Assembly: GCF_042610425.1 (NCBI RefSeq)
Contig: NZ_JBGJZM010000001.1
Span: forward strand, 496,001-560,000
Direction: 5' to 3'
Length of the DNA stretch: 64,000 nucleotides
DNA from: Ectobacillus sp042610425
GTDB taxonomy: Bacteria; Bacillota; Bacilli; Bacillales; Bacillaceae_G
Part shown: piece after piece, positions 8,174-16,364 of the stretch
Layout: the number at the start of each line of letters is the position of its first letter
How positions within the stretch are numbered: the first letter of the stretch is position 1
Notes under the pieces: model-generated
Databases searched by the model: none
What the model was told of the DNA's origin: nothing
What the model saw: the letters and a program-made list of their open reading frames with translations, nothing else
Position numbers and translations under genes: made by a program

Positions 8174-9367
8174 TTATAAATGTAATAGATGACCTAATTT
8201 ATCAGCTTTTGTTTGTAAATAAGCAGCATTTTCCTCTGTTGCGGGCATTTCAATTGGTACACGTTCGACTACTTCTAAATCATGTCCTTTTAAGCCTGTG
8301 ATTTTTCTTGGATTATTCGTAAGAAGTTTAATTTTCGTAACGCCTAAATCTTTTAATATTTGAGCTCCAATACCATAATCTCGTAAATCGGCAGGAAATC
8401 CTAGTTTATTATTTGCTTCTACTGTATCGTAACCTTCTTCTTGAAGTTTATAGGCACGTAACTTATTTAAAAGGCCGATACCGCGTCCTTCTTGTCTCAT
8501 ATACAAAAGTATGCCGCGTCCTTCTTTTTCAATCTGAGCTAATGCAGCATGAAGTTGTGGACCACAATCACAACGCAAGGAGTGGAATACATCTCCTGTT
8601 AGGCATTCTGAATGAACACGCACTAGTACAGGTTCATCTGATTGAATTTCACCTTTCACGAGTGCAATATGCTCTTTATCGTCAAGGGCATTCGAATAAC
8701 CAACTGCACGGAAGGTTCCAAATGATGTCGGAAGTTGAATTTCAACTTCACGCTTTACTAATGTTTCGTGATGGCGGCGAAATTCGATTAAATCTTCAAT
8801 GGTAATCATTTTCATATCAAATTGTTCTGCAATTTTTTGTAATTCTGGAACACGTGCCATTGTTCCGTCTTCATTTATAATTTCACAAATAACACCAGCT
8901 GGTGCTGCCCCGCTAAGCATGGCCAAATCTACTGCTGCTTCTGTATGCCCAGCACGTCGCAGAACCCCACCTGTTTTTGCAATGAGTGGAAATACATGAC
9001 CAGGGCGATGAAAATCTGCTGCAGTTGATTCGTTGTTTACCATTTCTTGAATGGTCATCGCACGTTCGTGTGCGCTAATACCAGTCGTTGTATATTTATG
9101 ATCAATGCTCACTGTAAAGGCGGTACCGTGGGAGTCAGTATTTTGACTTACCATCGGTTCAAGCTTTAATCGTTGTGCAATTTCTACTGAAATTGGTGCG
9201 CAAACAAGTCCACGACCATGAGTAATCATAAAATTAATGGTATCAGCTGTAATGCTTTCAGCTAATGCAATAAAATCGCCTTCATTTTCCCTGCTTTCAT
9301 CGTCGCAGACAATAATTGCTTTTCCATTTTTCAAATCTTCTAATGCTTCTTCTATTTTATTAAACAT
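8174..9367 (-). CDS. ribBA: Bifunctional 3,4-dihydroxy-2-butanone-4-phosphate synthase / GTP cyclohydrolase II
   Basis: This fusion supplies both precursors of riboflavin. The N-terminal domain (about 1-200) makes dihydroxybutanone phosphate from ribulose 5-phosphate and carries DDESRENEGDF, HGRGLVCAPIS and RRAGHTEAAVDLA. The C-terminal domain (about 205-397) opens GTP and carries the zinc ligands in HSECLTGDVFHSLRCDCG and the catalytic RQEGRGIGL. The 397-residue length is standard. The ATG at 9367 follows AAGGAGG. It is the third gene of the rib operon, 12 bases after ribE. Confidence 0.98.
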   Translation of the reverse strand: MFNKIEEALEDLKNGKAIIVCDDESRENEGDFIALAESITADTINFMITHGRGLVCAPISVEIAQRLKLEPMVSQNTDSHGTAFTVSIDHKYTTTGISAHERAMTIQEMVNNESTAADFHRPGHVFPLIAKTGGVLRRAGHTEAAVDLAMLSGAAPAGVICEIINEDGTMARVPELQKIAEQFDMKMITIEDLIEFRRHHETLVKREVEIQLPTSFGTFRAVGYSNALDDKEHIALVKGEIQSDEPVLVRVHSECLTGDVFHSLRCDCGPQLHAALAQIEKEGRGILLYMRQEGRGIGLLNKLRAYKLQEEGYDTVEANNKLGFPADLRDYGIGAQILKDLGVTKIKLLTNNPRKITGLKGHDLEVVERVPIEMPATEENAAYLQTKADKLGHLLHL

Positions 9368-9379
9368 ACGATCTCCTCC

Positions 9380-10018
9380 TTACATATATCCGTTATCTCG
9401 CAAAAATCCTTCCGTGATGGAGCTTTTCTTGGTTGTTGTCATAAAGCGTTCGATATATTTTCCTACTAAATCACATTCGATATTTACAATTTCTCCTATA
9501 CCTTTTTGTCCGACTACTGAATAGTTGAGCGTATGTGGAATAAGGGAAATCATTAGCGATGTGTCATTTAGTCCAAATATAGTAAGACTCGTACCATCAA
9601 TTGCAACAGATCCCTTTTGAATGCAGTATCGTAATAGCTGAGGCGTCGTCTCAATCGTGTAGTACACAGCATTTGCTTCGCGACGTTTCCCTACTATCGT
9701 TCCAGTACCATCGATATGCCCGGATACAAAATGACCACCAAATCGTCCATTCGATGCCATGGCTCGTTCTAAATTGACAGATGACCCATTTTTAGCCGAT
9801 TGTAAAGAGGTAGCTTTAATTGTTTCTGGCATCACATCAACTGCGAAAGAGGAAGAAGTGAACGAGACAACAGTTAAGCATACACCGTTTACAGCAATGC
9901 TATCACCAATGTGTATATCCTCTAGTATTGTTTTGGCAGAAATATTCATTTGATTGGACATACCAGAACGCTGCACGCTTGCAATTGTTCCTACTTCTTC
10001 AATGATTCCGGTAAACAT
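9380..10018 (-). CDS. ribE: Riboflavin synthase alpha chain
   Basis: RibE dismutates two lumazine molecules to riboflavin and the pyrimidine precursor. The protein is an internal repeat: MFTGIIEEVGTI with GDSIAVNGVCLT in the first half, and FVSGHIDGTGTI with GSVAIDGTSLTI in the second. The ATG at 10018 (212 residues) is preferred to an upstream frame opening because MFTGIIEE is the family N-terminus and AAAGGAGCG sits just before it. The first 20 bases overlap the end of ribD, indicating translational coupling. Confidence 0.97.
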   Translation of the reverse strand: MFTGIIEEVGTIASVQRSGMSNQMNISAKTILEDIHIGDSIAVNGVCLTVVSFTSSSFAVDVMPETIKATSLQSAKNGSSVNLERAMASNGRFGGHFVSGHIDGTGTIVGKRREANAVYYTIETTPQLLRYCIQKGSVAIDGTSLTIFGLNDTSLMISLIPHTLNYSVVGQKGIGEIVNIECDLVGKYIERFMTTTKKSSITEGFLRDNGYM

Positions 10019-11111
10019 GGGATCGCTCCTTTCCCTTTTGTGCAATCATTTTTAGATCTTCGCCCACCATTTCTATTTGTTGGATAGAAAGGTGTGGAGT
10101 ATCTTCTAGAGATGAAAAGCCTTCCCCTCCAAAAAAGGAAGGAGCGTTTACACCACCAATTAAACGTGGACTCATATAGAGAATGAGCTGATCCCAGTAG
10201 CCACCTTCTAGAAAGCTTGCGTGAACGTTTTGACCACCTTCAACAAGAAGAGATAAGATGTTTCGTTCACCTAATATGGAAAGTAACTCCTCTATTTGTA
10301 TCAAAGATGAGTTCATTTGGATAATTGTAACACCGTATTTTTCAAAAGGTTCCATCCGTTCTTTTGATATATGGGATCCGGTAACAATCCATGTTGGTGC
10401 CTCACCGTCTTTTACTATGGTCGAAGATAAGGGAGTTCTTAAATAGGTATCGAGTACGATCCGTATTGGATTTTTTCCTCCACCATGAAGACGTGTTGTA
10501 AGACTAGGATTGTCCGTAATCACTGTATTTACTCCTACCAGGATTGCATCATGCGAGTTACGATATCGATGAACATCTTCTCGTGCTAGTTTTCCAGTAA
10601 TCCATTTGCTTTCACCAGTAGAAGTAGCTATTTTTCCATCTAGGCTTGTAGCTGCTTTTACAGTTATAAATGGTTTTTTCGTATGCATATAATGAAAAAA
10701 TACTTTGTTTAATTGTTTTGCTTCTTCTTCTAAAACACCTACATCGACTTGGATTCCTGCTTCTTGTAAACGCCGCATTCCTTGACCGGATACAAGGGGA
10801 TTATTATCGAGTGTAGCAATTATTACCCGTTTTACCTTGTTTTTGATAAGTAGGTCACAACATGGGGGGGTTTTGCCAAAGTGACTGCAAGGCTCTAGTG
10901 TTACATAAACTGTAGAACCAATGGCTTTTTCACCAGCCATATGTATGGCATGAACTTCTGCATGTGCCTCACCTGCAGCAAGATGAGCCCCCATTCCCAC
11001 TATCGCACCGTTTTGTACAACGATGGCACCAACCATTGGATTCGGACTTGTTTGTCCTTTCGTACTAGCAGCAAGCTGCAAGGCAAGTTTCATGTATTCT
11101 TCATCTGTCAT
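9999..11111 (-). CDS. ribD: Bifunctional diaminohydroxyphosphoribosylaminopyrimidine deaminase / 5-amino-6-(5-phosphoribosylamino)uracil reductase
   Basis: RibD performs steps two and three of riboflavin synthesis. The N-terminal deaminase domain has HAEVHAI and PCSHFGKTPPCC zinc ligands (residues about 49-86). The reductase domain begins near residue 145 (KPFITVKAATSLDGKIA) and includes SLLVEGGQNVHASF. The start at ATG 11111 (MTDEEYMKLAL) has GGAGAGGTG upstream; an earlier in-frame TTG at 11129 lies inside the ribosome binding region and is rejected. It is the first gene of the operon, under the FMN riboswitch. Confidence 0.97.
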   Translation of the reverse strand: MTDEEYMKLALQLAASTKGQTSPNPMVGAIVVQNGAIVGMGAHLAAGEAHAEVHAIHMAGEKAIGSTVYVTLEPCSHFGKTPPCCDLLIKNKVKRVIIATLDNNPLVSGQGMRRLQEAGIQVDVGVLEEEAKQLNKVFFHYMHTKKPFITVKAATSLDGKIATSTGESKWITGKLAREDVHRYRNSHDAILVGVNTVITDNPSLTTRLHGGGKNPIRIVLDTYLRTPLSSTIVKDGEAPTWIVTGSHISKERMEPFEKYGVTIIQMNSSLIQIEELLSILGERNILSLLVEGGQNVHASFLEGGYWDQLILYMSPRLIGGVNAPSFFGGEGFSSLEDTPHLSIQQIEMVGEDLKMIAQKGKERSHVYRNH

Positions 11112-11136
11112 TATTTCACCTCTCCCCAACTAAAAT

Positions 11137-11170
11137 AAAAAACCCCAAAGGAATGATCCTCTAGGGTTTG
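11137..11170 (-). terminator. Riboswitch-controlled leader terminator
   Basis: On the minus strand AAACCC...GGGGTTT pair around TCAT, followed by TTTTTTATTTTA, only about 25 bases before the ribD start. Its position between aptamer and first gene makes it the expression platform: FMN-bound leader RNA should favour this hairpin and stop transcription. Antiterminator pairing was not worked out. Confidence 0.8.
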
Positions 11171-11290
11171 AGAGAGTTTAGTTTTCAAAAGGATAGGATA
11201 TTTACGAAACAATACTATTTTTTCAGAAAATACAAAAAATAGAATGGTATACGTGTGCAAATCTATAGAATCCTAGTATGAAAACGTAAT

Positions 11291-11428
11291 CCTTCTCCCA
11301 TCCAGACTTTACTGTCGGTCCTAGAGTTTCACCAGGTCCACCGATTTGTAAATACAAATCGGGTCACGGACTAAGAAGCGTATGCTTCATCACCGCCGGT
11401 TGGGACTTTCACCCGACCCCGAAGGATA
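11291..11428 (-). ncRNA. FMN riboswitch (RFN element)
   Basis: Read on the minus strand, the sequence begins TTCGGGGTCGGGTGAAAGTC and ends GGATGGGAGAAGG, the invariant 5' and 3' strands of the RFN element. CCGGCGGTGAT, the variable P3-like arm with AGCATACGCTTC, AGTCCGTGACCC, and GGTGGACCTGGTGAAACTC lie between them in the right order. The aptamer precedes ribD by about 180 bases and should repress the operon when FMN is plentiful. Confidence 0.97.
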
Positions 11429-11440
11429 TTATTTGTTGTC

Positions 11441-11469
11441 ATTATAGCACAAAAACGAGGAATGGAAAG
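11441..11469 (-). promoter_or_regulatory. Candidate promoter of rib operon
   Basis: On the minus strand a perfect TATAAT (11446-11441) lies about 13 bases before the first conserved base of the riboswitch, with a weak -35 (TTTCCA or CTTTCC) 16-17 bases upstream. Its placement is right for a leader that begins at the aptamer. Confidence 0.55.
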
Positions 11470-11592
11470 CAATACTATACTGATAATGTGAAAAATTTGT
11501 TAAAGTTAGGTCATATTATAATGGAAAGGTGAACGAATGTTTTTGTTATAATGTAGCAGCAATACTATTAATAATGGAAAGAAGGATCACAA

Positions 11593-11988
11593 ATGACATA
11601 CATACTAGTAGGCGTTGCAGGTATAGTAGGTGCCTTACTACGATATAGCGTGGGATTGATAATGGCCAATTTTTCCCTATCATTATTTTCAACGTGGTTC
11701 GTGAATATGATAGGTTGCTTTTTTTTGGCGCTTTTCACAGCTTCTATTTTTAAAATGAAAGGAAAGCAAGTTTATTTTGCACCAGCTATTGGAACGGGAT
11801 TAATCGGATCGTTTACAACATTTTCTGCATTCAGTGTGGAAACAGTTCAATTTCTCCATCAGCATAACTATAATTGGGCTTTTTTGTATATAGGTGTAAG
11901 TTCAATAGGTGGCCTTATGATGGCGTGGGTAGGATTACAACTTGGAAATAAGCTATGGAAGAGTTATGGACAGGAGGAACAGCAATGA
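11593..11988 (+). CDS. crcB: Fluoride efflux protein CrcB (first copy)
   Basis: CrcB/Fluc proteins are small dual-topology fluoride channels of the inner membrane. This 131-residue protein has four hydrophobic segments and the family blocks GALLRYSVG, STWFVNMIGCFFLAL and GLIGSFTTFSAFSVE. The ATG at 11593 follows AGAAGGA. It overlaps the next crcB by the ATGA tetranucleotide, so the two are co-translated and may form a heterodimeric channel, as is usual where two unequal copies occur. I looked for a fluoride riboswitch in the 11430-11592 leader and did not recognise one. Confidence 0.92.
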   Translation: MTYILVGVAGIVGALLRYSVGLIMANFSLSLFSTWFVNMIGCFFLALFTASIFKMKGKQVYFAPAIGTGLIGSFTTFSAFSVETVQFLHQHNYNWAFLYIGVSSIGGLMMAWVGLQLGNKLWKSYGQEEQQ

Positions 11989-12341
11989 ATGTCATTCTAG
12001 TCGCAATCGGAGGTTTTTGTGGAGCTATTGCTCGGTTTGCACTTGGAAATCTACAAAAGCGCTATTACAAAGGGGATTTTCCGCTTGCTACATTATTTGT
12101 AAATTTACTTGGTGCATGGTTGCTTGGATTACTGCTAGGGATGAATGTACAAAAAGATGTCTATCTTCTAGTAGGAACAGGATTTATGGGGGCTTTTACG
12201 ACATTTTCCACTTTTAAGTTAGAAAGTATTCGTCTCTTGGAAGATAAAAAGAAAGTTGCCATCAGTTATTTATTCATCACCTATGTACTAGGAATTAGCT
12301 TGGCGTATTCAGGTTTTATACTCGGAATGAAATTACAATAG
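11985..12341 (+). CDS. crcB: Fluoride efflux protein CrcB (second copy)
   Basis: The second member of the tandem pair is 118 residues long when started at ATG 11985, which follows ACAGGAGGAACAGC. An upstream in-frame ATG at 11955 lies inside the first gene and has no ribosome binding site. It carries the same motifs as copy one (CGAIARFALG, LFVNLLGAWLLGLLL, GTGFMGAFTTFSTFKLE) but its sequence differs widely, so this is an old duplication with probable heterodimer specialisation. Confidence 0.92.
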   Translation: MNVILVAIGGFCGAIARFALGNLQKRYYKGDFPLATLFVNLLGAWLLGLLLGMNVQKDVYLLVGTGFMGAFTTFSTFKLESIRLLEDKKKVAISYLFITYVLGISLAYSGFILGMKLQ

Positions 12342-12363
12342 TTAAACTGTGTATAATGAAAAA

Positions 12364-12402
12364 GTGACGAAATAGAGGTATGTACTTTCTCTGTTTCGTC
12401 AC
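12364..12402. terminator. Hairpin between crcB and the CDGSH gene
   Basis: GTGACGAAATAGAG and CTCTGTTTCGTCAC pair over 14 bp with one G-U. The T-run is on the minus-strand side (ACTTTTTC), so it best serves the leftward CDGSH gene and probably also stops crcB transcription. Confidence 0.75.
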
Positions 12403-12434
12403 GATATGCTTTTAGTCTTCACTAAAATGGAAGA

Positions 12435-12659
12435 TTATTTTTCTAAGTCTTTATTTTCTGCTTTAGGAGCTCTTACCACAGATTGGAATTTTCCTTTATG
12501 GCTGCCATCGCAATATGGCATTTTTGCTGATAATCCGCATCGACATAAAGAAAAGGCTTCTTTTGCTTCAAATGGGTGCCCTTCAAAATCTACCAGCTCC
12601 ACATCTCCTGTTACACGAAATGCACCGTTATCTTTCACTACAATTTTTACGTTTGCCAT
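12435..12659 (-). CDS. CDGSH iron-sulfur domain protein
   Basis: This 74-residue protein has the single-domain CDGSH layout: CRCGLSAKMPYCDGSHKG (residues about 41-58), the three Cys and one His that hold a 2Fe-2S cluster. The preceding half is a short beta-rich segment. Such proteins are thought to act in redox or Fe-S handling, but the cellular role in Bacillus is not defined. The ATG at 12659 starts after a weak GGGGGACAG-type site. It is transcribed alone, convergent with crcB. Confidence 0.85.
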   Translation of the reverse strand: MANVKIVVKDNGAFRVTGDVELVDFEGHPFEAKEAFSLCRCGLSAKMPYCDGSHKGKFQSVVRAPKAENKDLEK

Positions 12660-12843
12660 CGTTTCTGTCCCCCAACCCTTATTAATCTTATCGTTATCAA
12701 CTATTCAAACGTTACATGGTTTTCCTTTTCTTATGATAATGTTCGTATTGTTGTTTTGCAAGCTACTGAAAAGAGAAACGAAAGCTTTTTCATCAGTATG
12801 TATGGTACAATGCCAATAAATATACGCAAAGGTGAGTTACAGA

Positions 12844-13086
12844 ATGAATGAAACATATGAAAAAATGAAAGAGATTGCAATGGAACGAACATGGGTTTCG
12901 TTTTTAAACGAGAACCATCCTTACACACTTCTTCAATGGTCTGTTTCAAGTATGACAGAACATAGGGATGTATGGTTGCTTCAAAATGAAGTAACGTTTG
13001 AAACGGAAACCTTCTCTAATGTAGAAGAAGCAATGAAATTTATCATACAAAATATGCCATGCATTACTGATATACATATTAAATAG
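12844..13086 (+). CDS. Conserved-type hypothetical protein, 80 residues
   Basis: I do not recognise this small protein. It begins MNETYEKMKEIAMERTWV, is mixed alpha/beta in composition with several aromatic residues, and has no signal peptide, membrane helix or Cys/His cluster. ATG 12844 has AAAGGTGAG nine bases upstream, which favours a real gene over chance. An in-frame GTG at 12832 is within that site. It lies between the CDGSH gene and a small lipoprotein. Confidence 0.55.
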   Translation: MNETYEKMKEIAMERTWVSFLNENHPYTLLQWSVSSMTEHRDVWLLQNEVTFETETFSNVEEAMKFIIQNMPCITDIHIK

Positions 13087-13161
13087 TTCCCCTTACCCGG
13101 TGTATAAATCATAAACGCTTGAACAACATAAAATTATGATGAATGCAAAAGGTTTGAGCAA

Positions 13162-13494
13162 ATGAGATTGGTGTTACTTGCGATCATATGTATGATGGCA
13201 AGCAGTTGTGGAAAGGCGATGCACGAAGGAAATGTGCAGGTAGTACAAAATGTAAATCCACAAATGGAATTGCGTGTAACCAATAAGGTGATTACGATGA
13301 ATTATGAACATTGGCATGTTGAAAACGGAAAAATATTTGTTGTTGTTCATATCATATTACATAATGGTGGCAATACAAGTATTACTGTAGTAACAAATCA
13401 GTTCAATTTTCTTGGTAGTAGTGGTCGTATATATGGAACCGTGATGAAGGAGGCACGCAACGCAACGCATGGTGGAGGAGACATTATTATTTGA
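13162..13494 (+). CDS. Small DUF4352-like lipoprotein, apparently frameshifted near the 3' end
   Basis: A short lipoprotein signal (MRLVLLAIICMMASSCG, lipobox cysteine at about residue 16) is followed by an Ig-like beta domain: WHVENGKIFVVVHIILHNGG and NQFNFLGSSGRIYGT, as in the DUF4352 family. The frame ends abruptly at ...HGGGDIII. In another frame the DNA at once reads LFEVPSDEKTLELSI and stops at 13532-13534, which is how this family normally ends. A one- or two-base slip in the GGTGGAGGAGAC region would explain this. It may be a real lesion or a sequencing error. The ribosome binding site is weak. Confidence 0.6.
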   Translation: MRLVLLAIICMMASSCGKAMHEGNVQVVQNVNPQMELRVTNKVITMNYEHWHVENGKIFVVVHIILHNGGNTSITVVTNQFNFLGSSGRIYGTVMKEARNATHGGGDIII

Positions 13495-13565
13495 AGTTCC
13501 ATCTGATGAGAAAACACTTGAACTTTCTATATAAAAAGTCTATGTTTTCAAAAAACTATAAAACA

Positions 13566-13591
13566 AAGAACAGGCAGTTAGACCTGTTCTT
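13566..13591. terminator. Terminator at end of the yqkD-like gene
   Basis: AAGAACAGG and CCTGTTCTT pair around an 8-base loop; the hairpin covers the last codons of the leftward hydrolase gene and is followed on that strand by TTGTTTT. Confidence 0.7.
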
Positions 13592-14486
13592 GAAATACAT
13601 AATCATGTAAAAATAAATCTAGTGTTTTTTCGTAGGCTTCTTTATTTTTTCCATAAGAAAGAGCGTGTGTCCCTTTTTCTGCAAGAAAAAGTTGCTTTGC
13701 ACCTATTTTTTTTTCGAATAAAGCTACACTCATACTAGGTAAAATATAATCATCCTCTTTGCTATGTATAAAAAGAATGGGATGCTTTATATTTTGTATG
13801 GATGTAATTGGTGATACATCCTTAAGTGAGTATCCATCACGCCATTTTAAAAATAGGGTTGCAATCGGTAATATTGGCCATTTAGGTAAATGATATTCTA
13901 CACGCAATCGATAGGCAAGTTGTTCATAAAAGTCAGAGAATGAGCAGTCAGCTATGTAAAAATCGGCACCATCTTCCACTGAACCCGCATATTGCAAAAG
14001 TGTTGCAGCCCCCATGGATTCTCCGTGAATACCAATTGTTTCAGGATGAAATCGGTCTTTCACGTAGTCTACAACCGCTTTTAAGTCCTGCTTTTCATAA
14101 TACCCATAGCTTGTGGTATGTCCACCTGTTTTTCCATGTCTACGATGATCATATAAAAGAATGTTAAACCCGCGTTTGTAAAACAAATTGCTATATTTAA
14201 CTGAGTTTATTTTATTAACGGTAACGCCATGACAAAAAATCATAAATTTCTTACTTTTGTTAGGAATGAAGAGACTGTTAAGAGAATATCCAAAAGGAGA
14301 TGGGATTAAAACATCTTCTTTCATCATAGCATGAAATTCGTCCACGTTATAATAACTACCCGCTTCACGTGCTAAAATTTCTTCGTCCGTTTTTTTTCTT
14401 ATGTACATGACCTTATTTGAGAATGTAATTCCAATCCCCAAGAAAAGAAGCACGATAAATAGGAGAAGCCCCAATAGTACTGTCAT
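13578..14486 (-). CDS. Alpha/beta hydrolase with N-terminal membrane anchor (YqkD-like)
   Basis: The 302-residue protein starts with one hydrophobic helix (VLLGLLLFIVLLFLGIGITF) and continues as an alpha/beta hydrolase. Visible elements are the oxyanion-side FCHGVTVNK, the nucleophile elbow GIHGESMGAA (Ser at about residue 154), an Asp in HSKEDDYI and a His in KGTHALSYG. The substrate is unknown; related anchored hydrolases have been treated as esterases or peptidase-like enzymes. The ATG at 14486 follows GGCAGGAGG. In B. subtilis yqkD is close to yqkC, as here apart from the inserted LacI gene. Confidence 0.85.
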   Translation of the reverse strand: MTVLLGLLLFIVLLFLGIGITFSNKVMYIRKKTDEEILAREAGSYYNVDEFHAMMKEDVLIPSPFGYSLNSLFIPNKSKKFMIFCHGVTVNKINSVKYSNLFYKRGFNILLYDHRRHGKTGGHTTSYGYYEKQDLKAVVDYVKDRFHPETIGIHGESMGAATLLQYAGSVEDGADFYIADCSFSDFYEQLAYRLRVEYHLPKWPILPIATLFLKWRDGYSLKDVSPITSIQNIKHPILFIHSKEDDYILPSMSVALFEKKIGAKQLFLAEKGTHALSYGKNKEAYEKTLDLFLHDYVFQEQV

Positions 14487-14649
14487 GATTATCCTCCTGC
14501 CCGTTTACTATTGATTATTTTACCATAGGATTAAAGTGATATTCTATCTTTCTATCCTTTTTGTGGGGTGGATATTGATTTTCATCTTGACGATATCACT
14601 TGTATGCATTACGGTAAAATTGTAATCTATTCCCAAACGAGGTGAGTTT

Positions 14650-15573
14650 TTGGCTTCTATTCGTGATGTAGCTAAATTAGCAGGGGTGTCCATTGCAACT
14701 GTTTCACGTGTTATAAATAAAAAGGGGTATGTGCGCGAGGAAACGGTAAAACAAGTTGAACGTGCAATTAAACAGCTACAATATAAGCCGAATATCCTTT
14801 CAACTGTGCAAACGAAGTCTCAGGCTCTATTGGCATTTCTTGTAGATGACTATGAATCATTTATGTTTTCAACTACGCTACGTTCTATACATATCACAGC
14901 TGATAAGGAAGGCTTTGAAGTTTTGATATGGAATACATCAAATAAACGTATAGCAGATTTAATCCGCCATTTTGGTGTCTCTGGTGTCATTATTACTGCA
15001 TCGGCGTATATGCGAATGATGGAGCCGTCTTTTTCCGTACCATACATAGTTTTGAAAGAAGAGGTAGAAAATCAGTATGAAAGTTCAAGAATGGCTACGC
15101 TATATTTACTAGCAAGAGGAGTGAAGTTTCCAGCTTTTCTTAAAGGAGCACCTTCACTACTCATGAATGAGAGGTTGGCAGCTTTTATAGATACTGTAGA
15201 AGAAAATCGAGTACCGTATCGTGTAATTGAGGATGGAAGTACCATCAATAAAGCAGAACAAGCTATAATAAAAGCCTTTCGAGATGCGCCTTTTGTTGAC
15301 TCAATACTAGCTAGTAGTGAACTGGCAGCAATGGGTGTGATACGAGCAGCACATATCCTTCATCTTTCTATTCCTAATCGATTGCAGGTAATGGGGTTTG
15401 ATGGAAGTGAAATAGGAGAAATGATTTATCCAACCATAACGACCGTAGAAACAAATTCTTTAGATCAAATAAAAGATGCGATAAAGAATCTTATCCAGCA
15501 AATAAAACATATTCCGGTTTCTGGGAATTCTAACAATCATTATATTGTAGAACGAGAATCTACAAAACATTGA
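14650..15573 (+). CDS. LacI family transcriptional regulator
   Basis: The N-terminal HTH reads IRDVAKLAGVSIATVSRVIN, the classic LacI/PurR recognition helix with hinge, followed by a periplasmic-binding-protein-like sensor domain to residue 307. The start is TTG 14650 with GAGGTGAG six bases upstream; MASIRDVA is the family N-terminus. At 307 residues it is about 20-30 shorter than most relatives, mainly in the sensor domain. No sugar transport or catabolic operon is next to it, so its regulon cannot be read from context. It separates yqkD- and yqkC-like genes that are close together in B. subtilis. Confidence 0.92.
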   Translation: MASIRDVAKLAGVSIATVSRVINKKGYVREETVKQVERAIKQLQYKPNILSTVQTKSQALLAFLVDDYESFMFSTTLRSIHITADKEGFEVLIWNTSNKRIADLIRHFGVSGVIITASAYMRMMEPSFSVPYIVLKEEVENQYESSRMATLYLLARGVKFPAFLKGAPSLLMNERLAAFIDTVEENRVPYRVIEDGSTINKAEQAIIKAFRDAPFVDSILASSELAAMGVIRAAHILHLSIPNRLQVMGFDGSEIGEMIYPTITTVETNSLDQIKDAIKNLIQQIKHIPVSGNSNNHYIVERESTKH

Positions 15574-15603
15574 AAGATAGGGTTTAACTGAATTGCAAGT
15601 AAA

Positions 15604-15635
15604 ATAGGATGACAGGTTTGTTAGCGTCATCCTAT
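15604..15635. terminator. Bidirectional terminator between lacI-type gene and yqkC-like gene
   Basis: ATAGGATGAC and GTCATCCTAT form a perfect 10-bp stem around a 12-base loop. Confidence 0.8.
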
Positions 15636-15650
15636 ATTTATCTATATCTA

Positions 15651-15881
15651 TTAATTATCCCCTTTAATCCCCATACCAGTAATTTCAAGCATTGATATTT
15701 CGCTAGAACGAATGAGTCGATGCCCGAAGCGATTAAATCTGTATTCGGAAATCCGAAAATGAAGCTCATTAAGCGCTTCATCCCAATTACAGTGAGAAAA
15801 TGATTCGTACACTTCGAGTTCCTTGCCATTACATAACGTAATGAGCAGCTTGTACATATATTGGGTACTGTCATCACTCAT
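15651..15881 (-). CDS. YqkC-like small protein
   Basis: This 76-residue protein (MSDDSTQYMYKLLITLCNGK...) has no known motif. It is mixed alpha/beta and soluble. ATG 15881 is chosen because GGGAGGAACG precedes it; an in-frame upstream ATG at 15899 precedes that site. Position between a yqkD-like and a yqkE-like gene matches B. subtilis yqkC, and the identification rests mainly on that synteny. Function unknown. Confidence 0.65.
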   Translation of the reverse strand: MSDDSTQYMYKLLITLCNGKELEVYESFSHCNWDEALNELHFRISEYRFNRFGHRLIRSSEISMLEITGMGIKGDN

Positions 15882-16059
15882 ACTCGTTCCTCCCTGCACT
15901 GTTTTCTATATTGTAACGAAAAGCAAGATAAAAGGAACTATTTTTACAAAAAAATATAAAGAGAGGCAGCTATAGTATGTTTTTTATAATAGAATGAGTC
16001 TAACACTCTTGGCATTTGTACATTTCTTTTACTATAATAATTGGGAAGGAGTGAGTTTT

Positions 16060-16299
16060 ATGGCAAAAATGAAGAAGAGTAGCAACAATACGGATGAATC
16101 CTTGCATGTTAGTGAACGAATAGATGGGAGTATATTGCAACAGTTAAAAGAAAAGAAGAAGCAACTTGCTAACGTTGAAGAAATGCGTCAAAAGCAAGAG
16201 GAAGAACGAAGAATAAAGGAACGGCGTGAACGTGAAAAAAATAAATCGTTTGAAGAACTTTTAAGCGAAAGCGAACTTTCATGGAAAGATTATAAATAG
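16060..16299 (+). CDS. DUF3886 family protein (YqkE-like)
   Basis: The 79-residue protein is extremely charged. A central helix rich in Lys, Glu and Arg (LQQLKEKKKQLANVEEMRQK then RRIKERREREKNK) should form a long single helix or coiled coil, and the tail ends SFEELLSESELSWKDYK, the DUF3886 ending. ATG 16060 has AAGGAGTGAG upstream. No catalytic residues are apparent and the family has no assigned function. B. subtilis yqkE occupies the same position before yqkF. Confidence 0.8.
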   Translation: MAKMKKSSNNTDESLHVSERIDGSILQQLKEKKKQLANVEEMRQKQEEERRIKERREREKNKSFEELLSESELSWKDYK

Positions 16300-16308
16300 G
16301 ATAATTTA

Positions 16309-16344
16309 GAAAGCTATTCAAATCTATGCCTTTGAATAGCTTTC
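16309..16344. terminator. Bidirectional terminator between yqkE and yqkF
   Basis: GAAAGCTATTCAAA and TTTGAATAGCTTTC form a perfect 14-bp stem with an 8-base loop. Confidence 0.85.
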
Positions 16345-16364
16345 AATATGAACTAGAACTTGAA

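Noticed and set aside
11521..11592. Fluoride riboswitch before crcB
   Set aside because: AAAGGTGAACGAATG looked suggestive, but the paired arms and pseudoknot sequence of the motif are not visible.
12406..12819. 137-codon rightward frame over the CDGSH gene
   Set aside because: Antisense to the CDGSH gene, whose cysteine motif, size and terminator are convincing; the opposite frame has no start site support.
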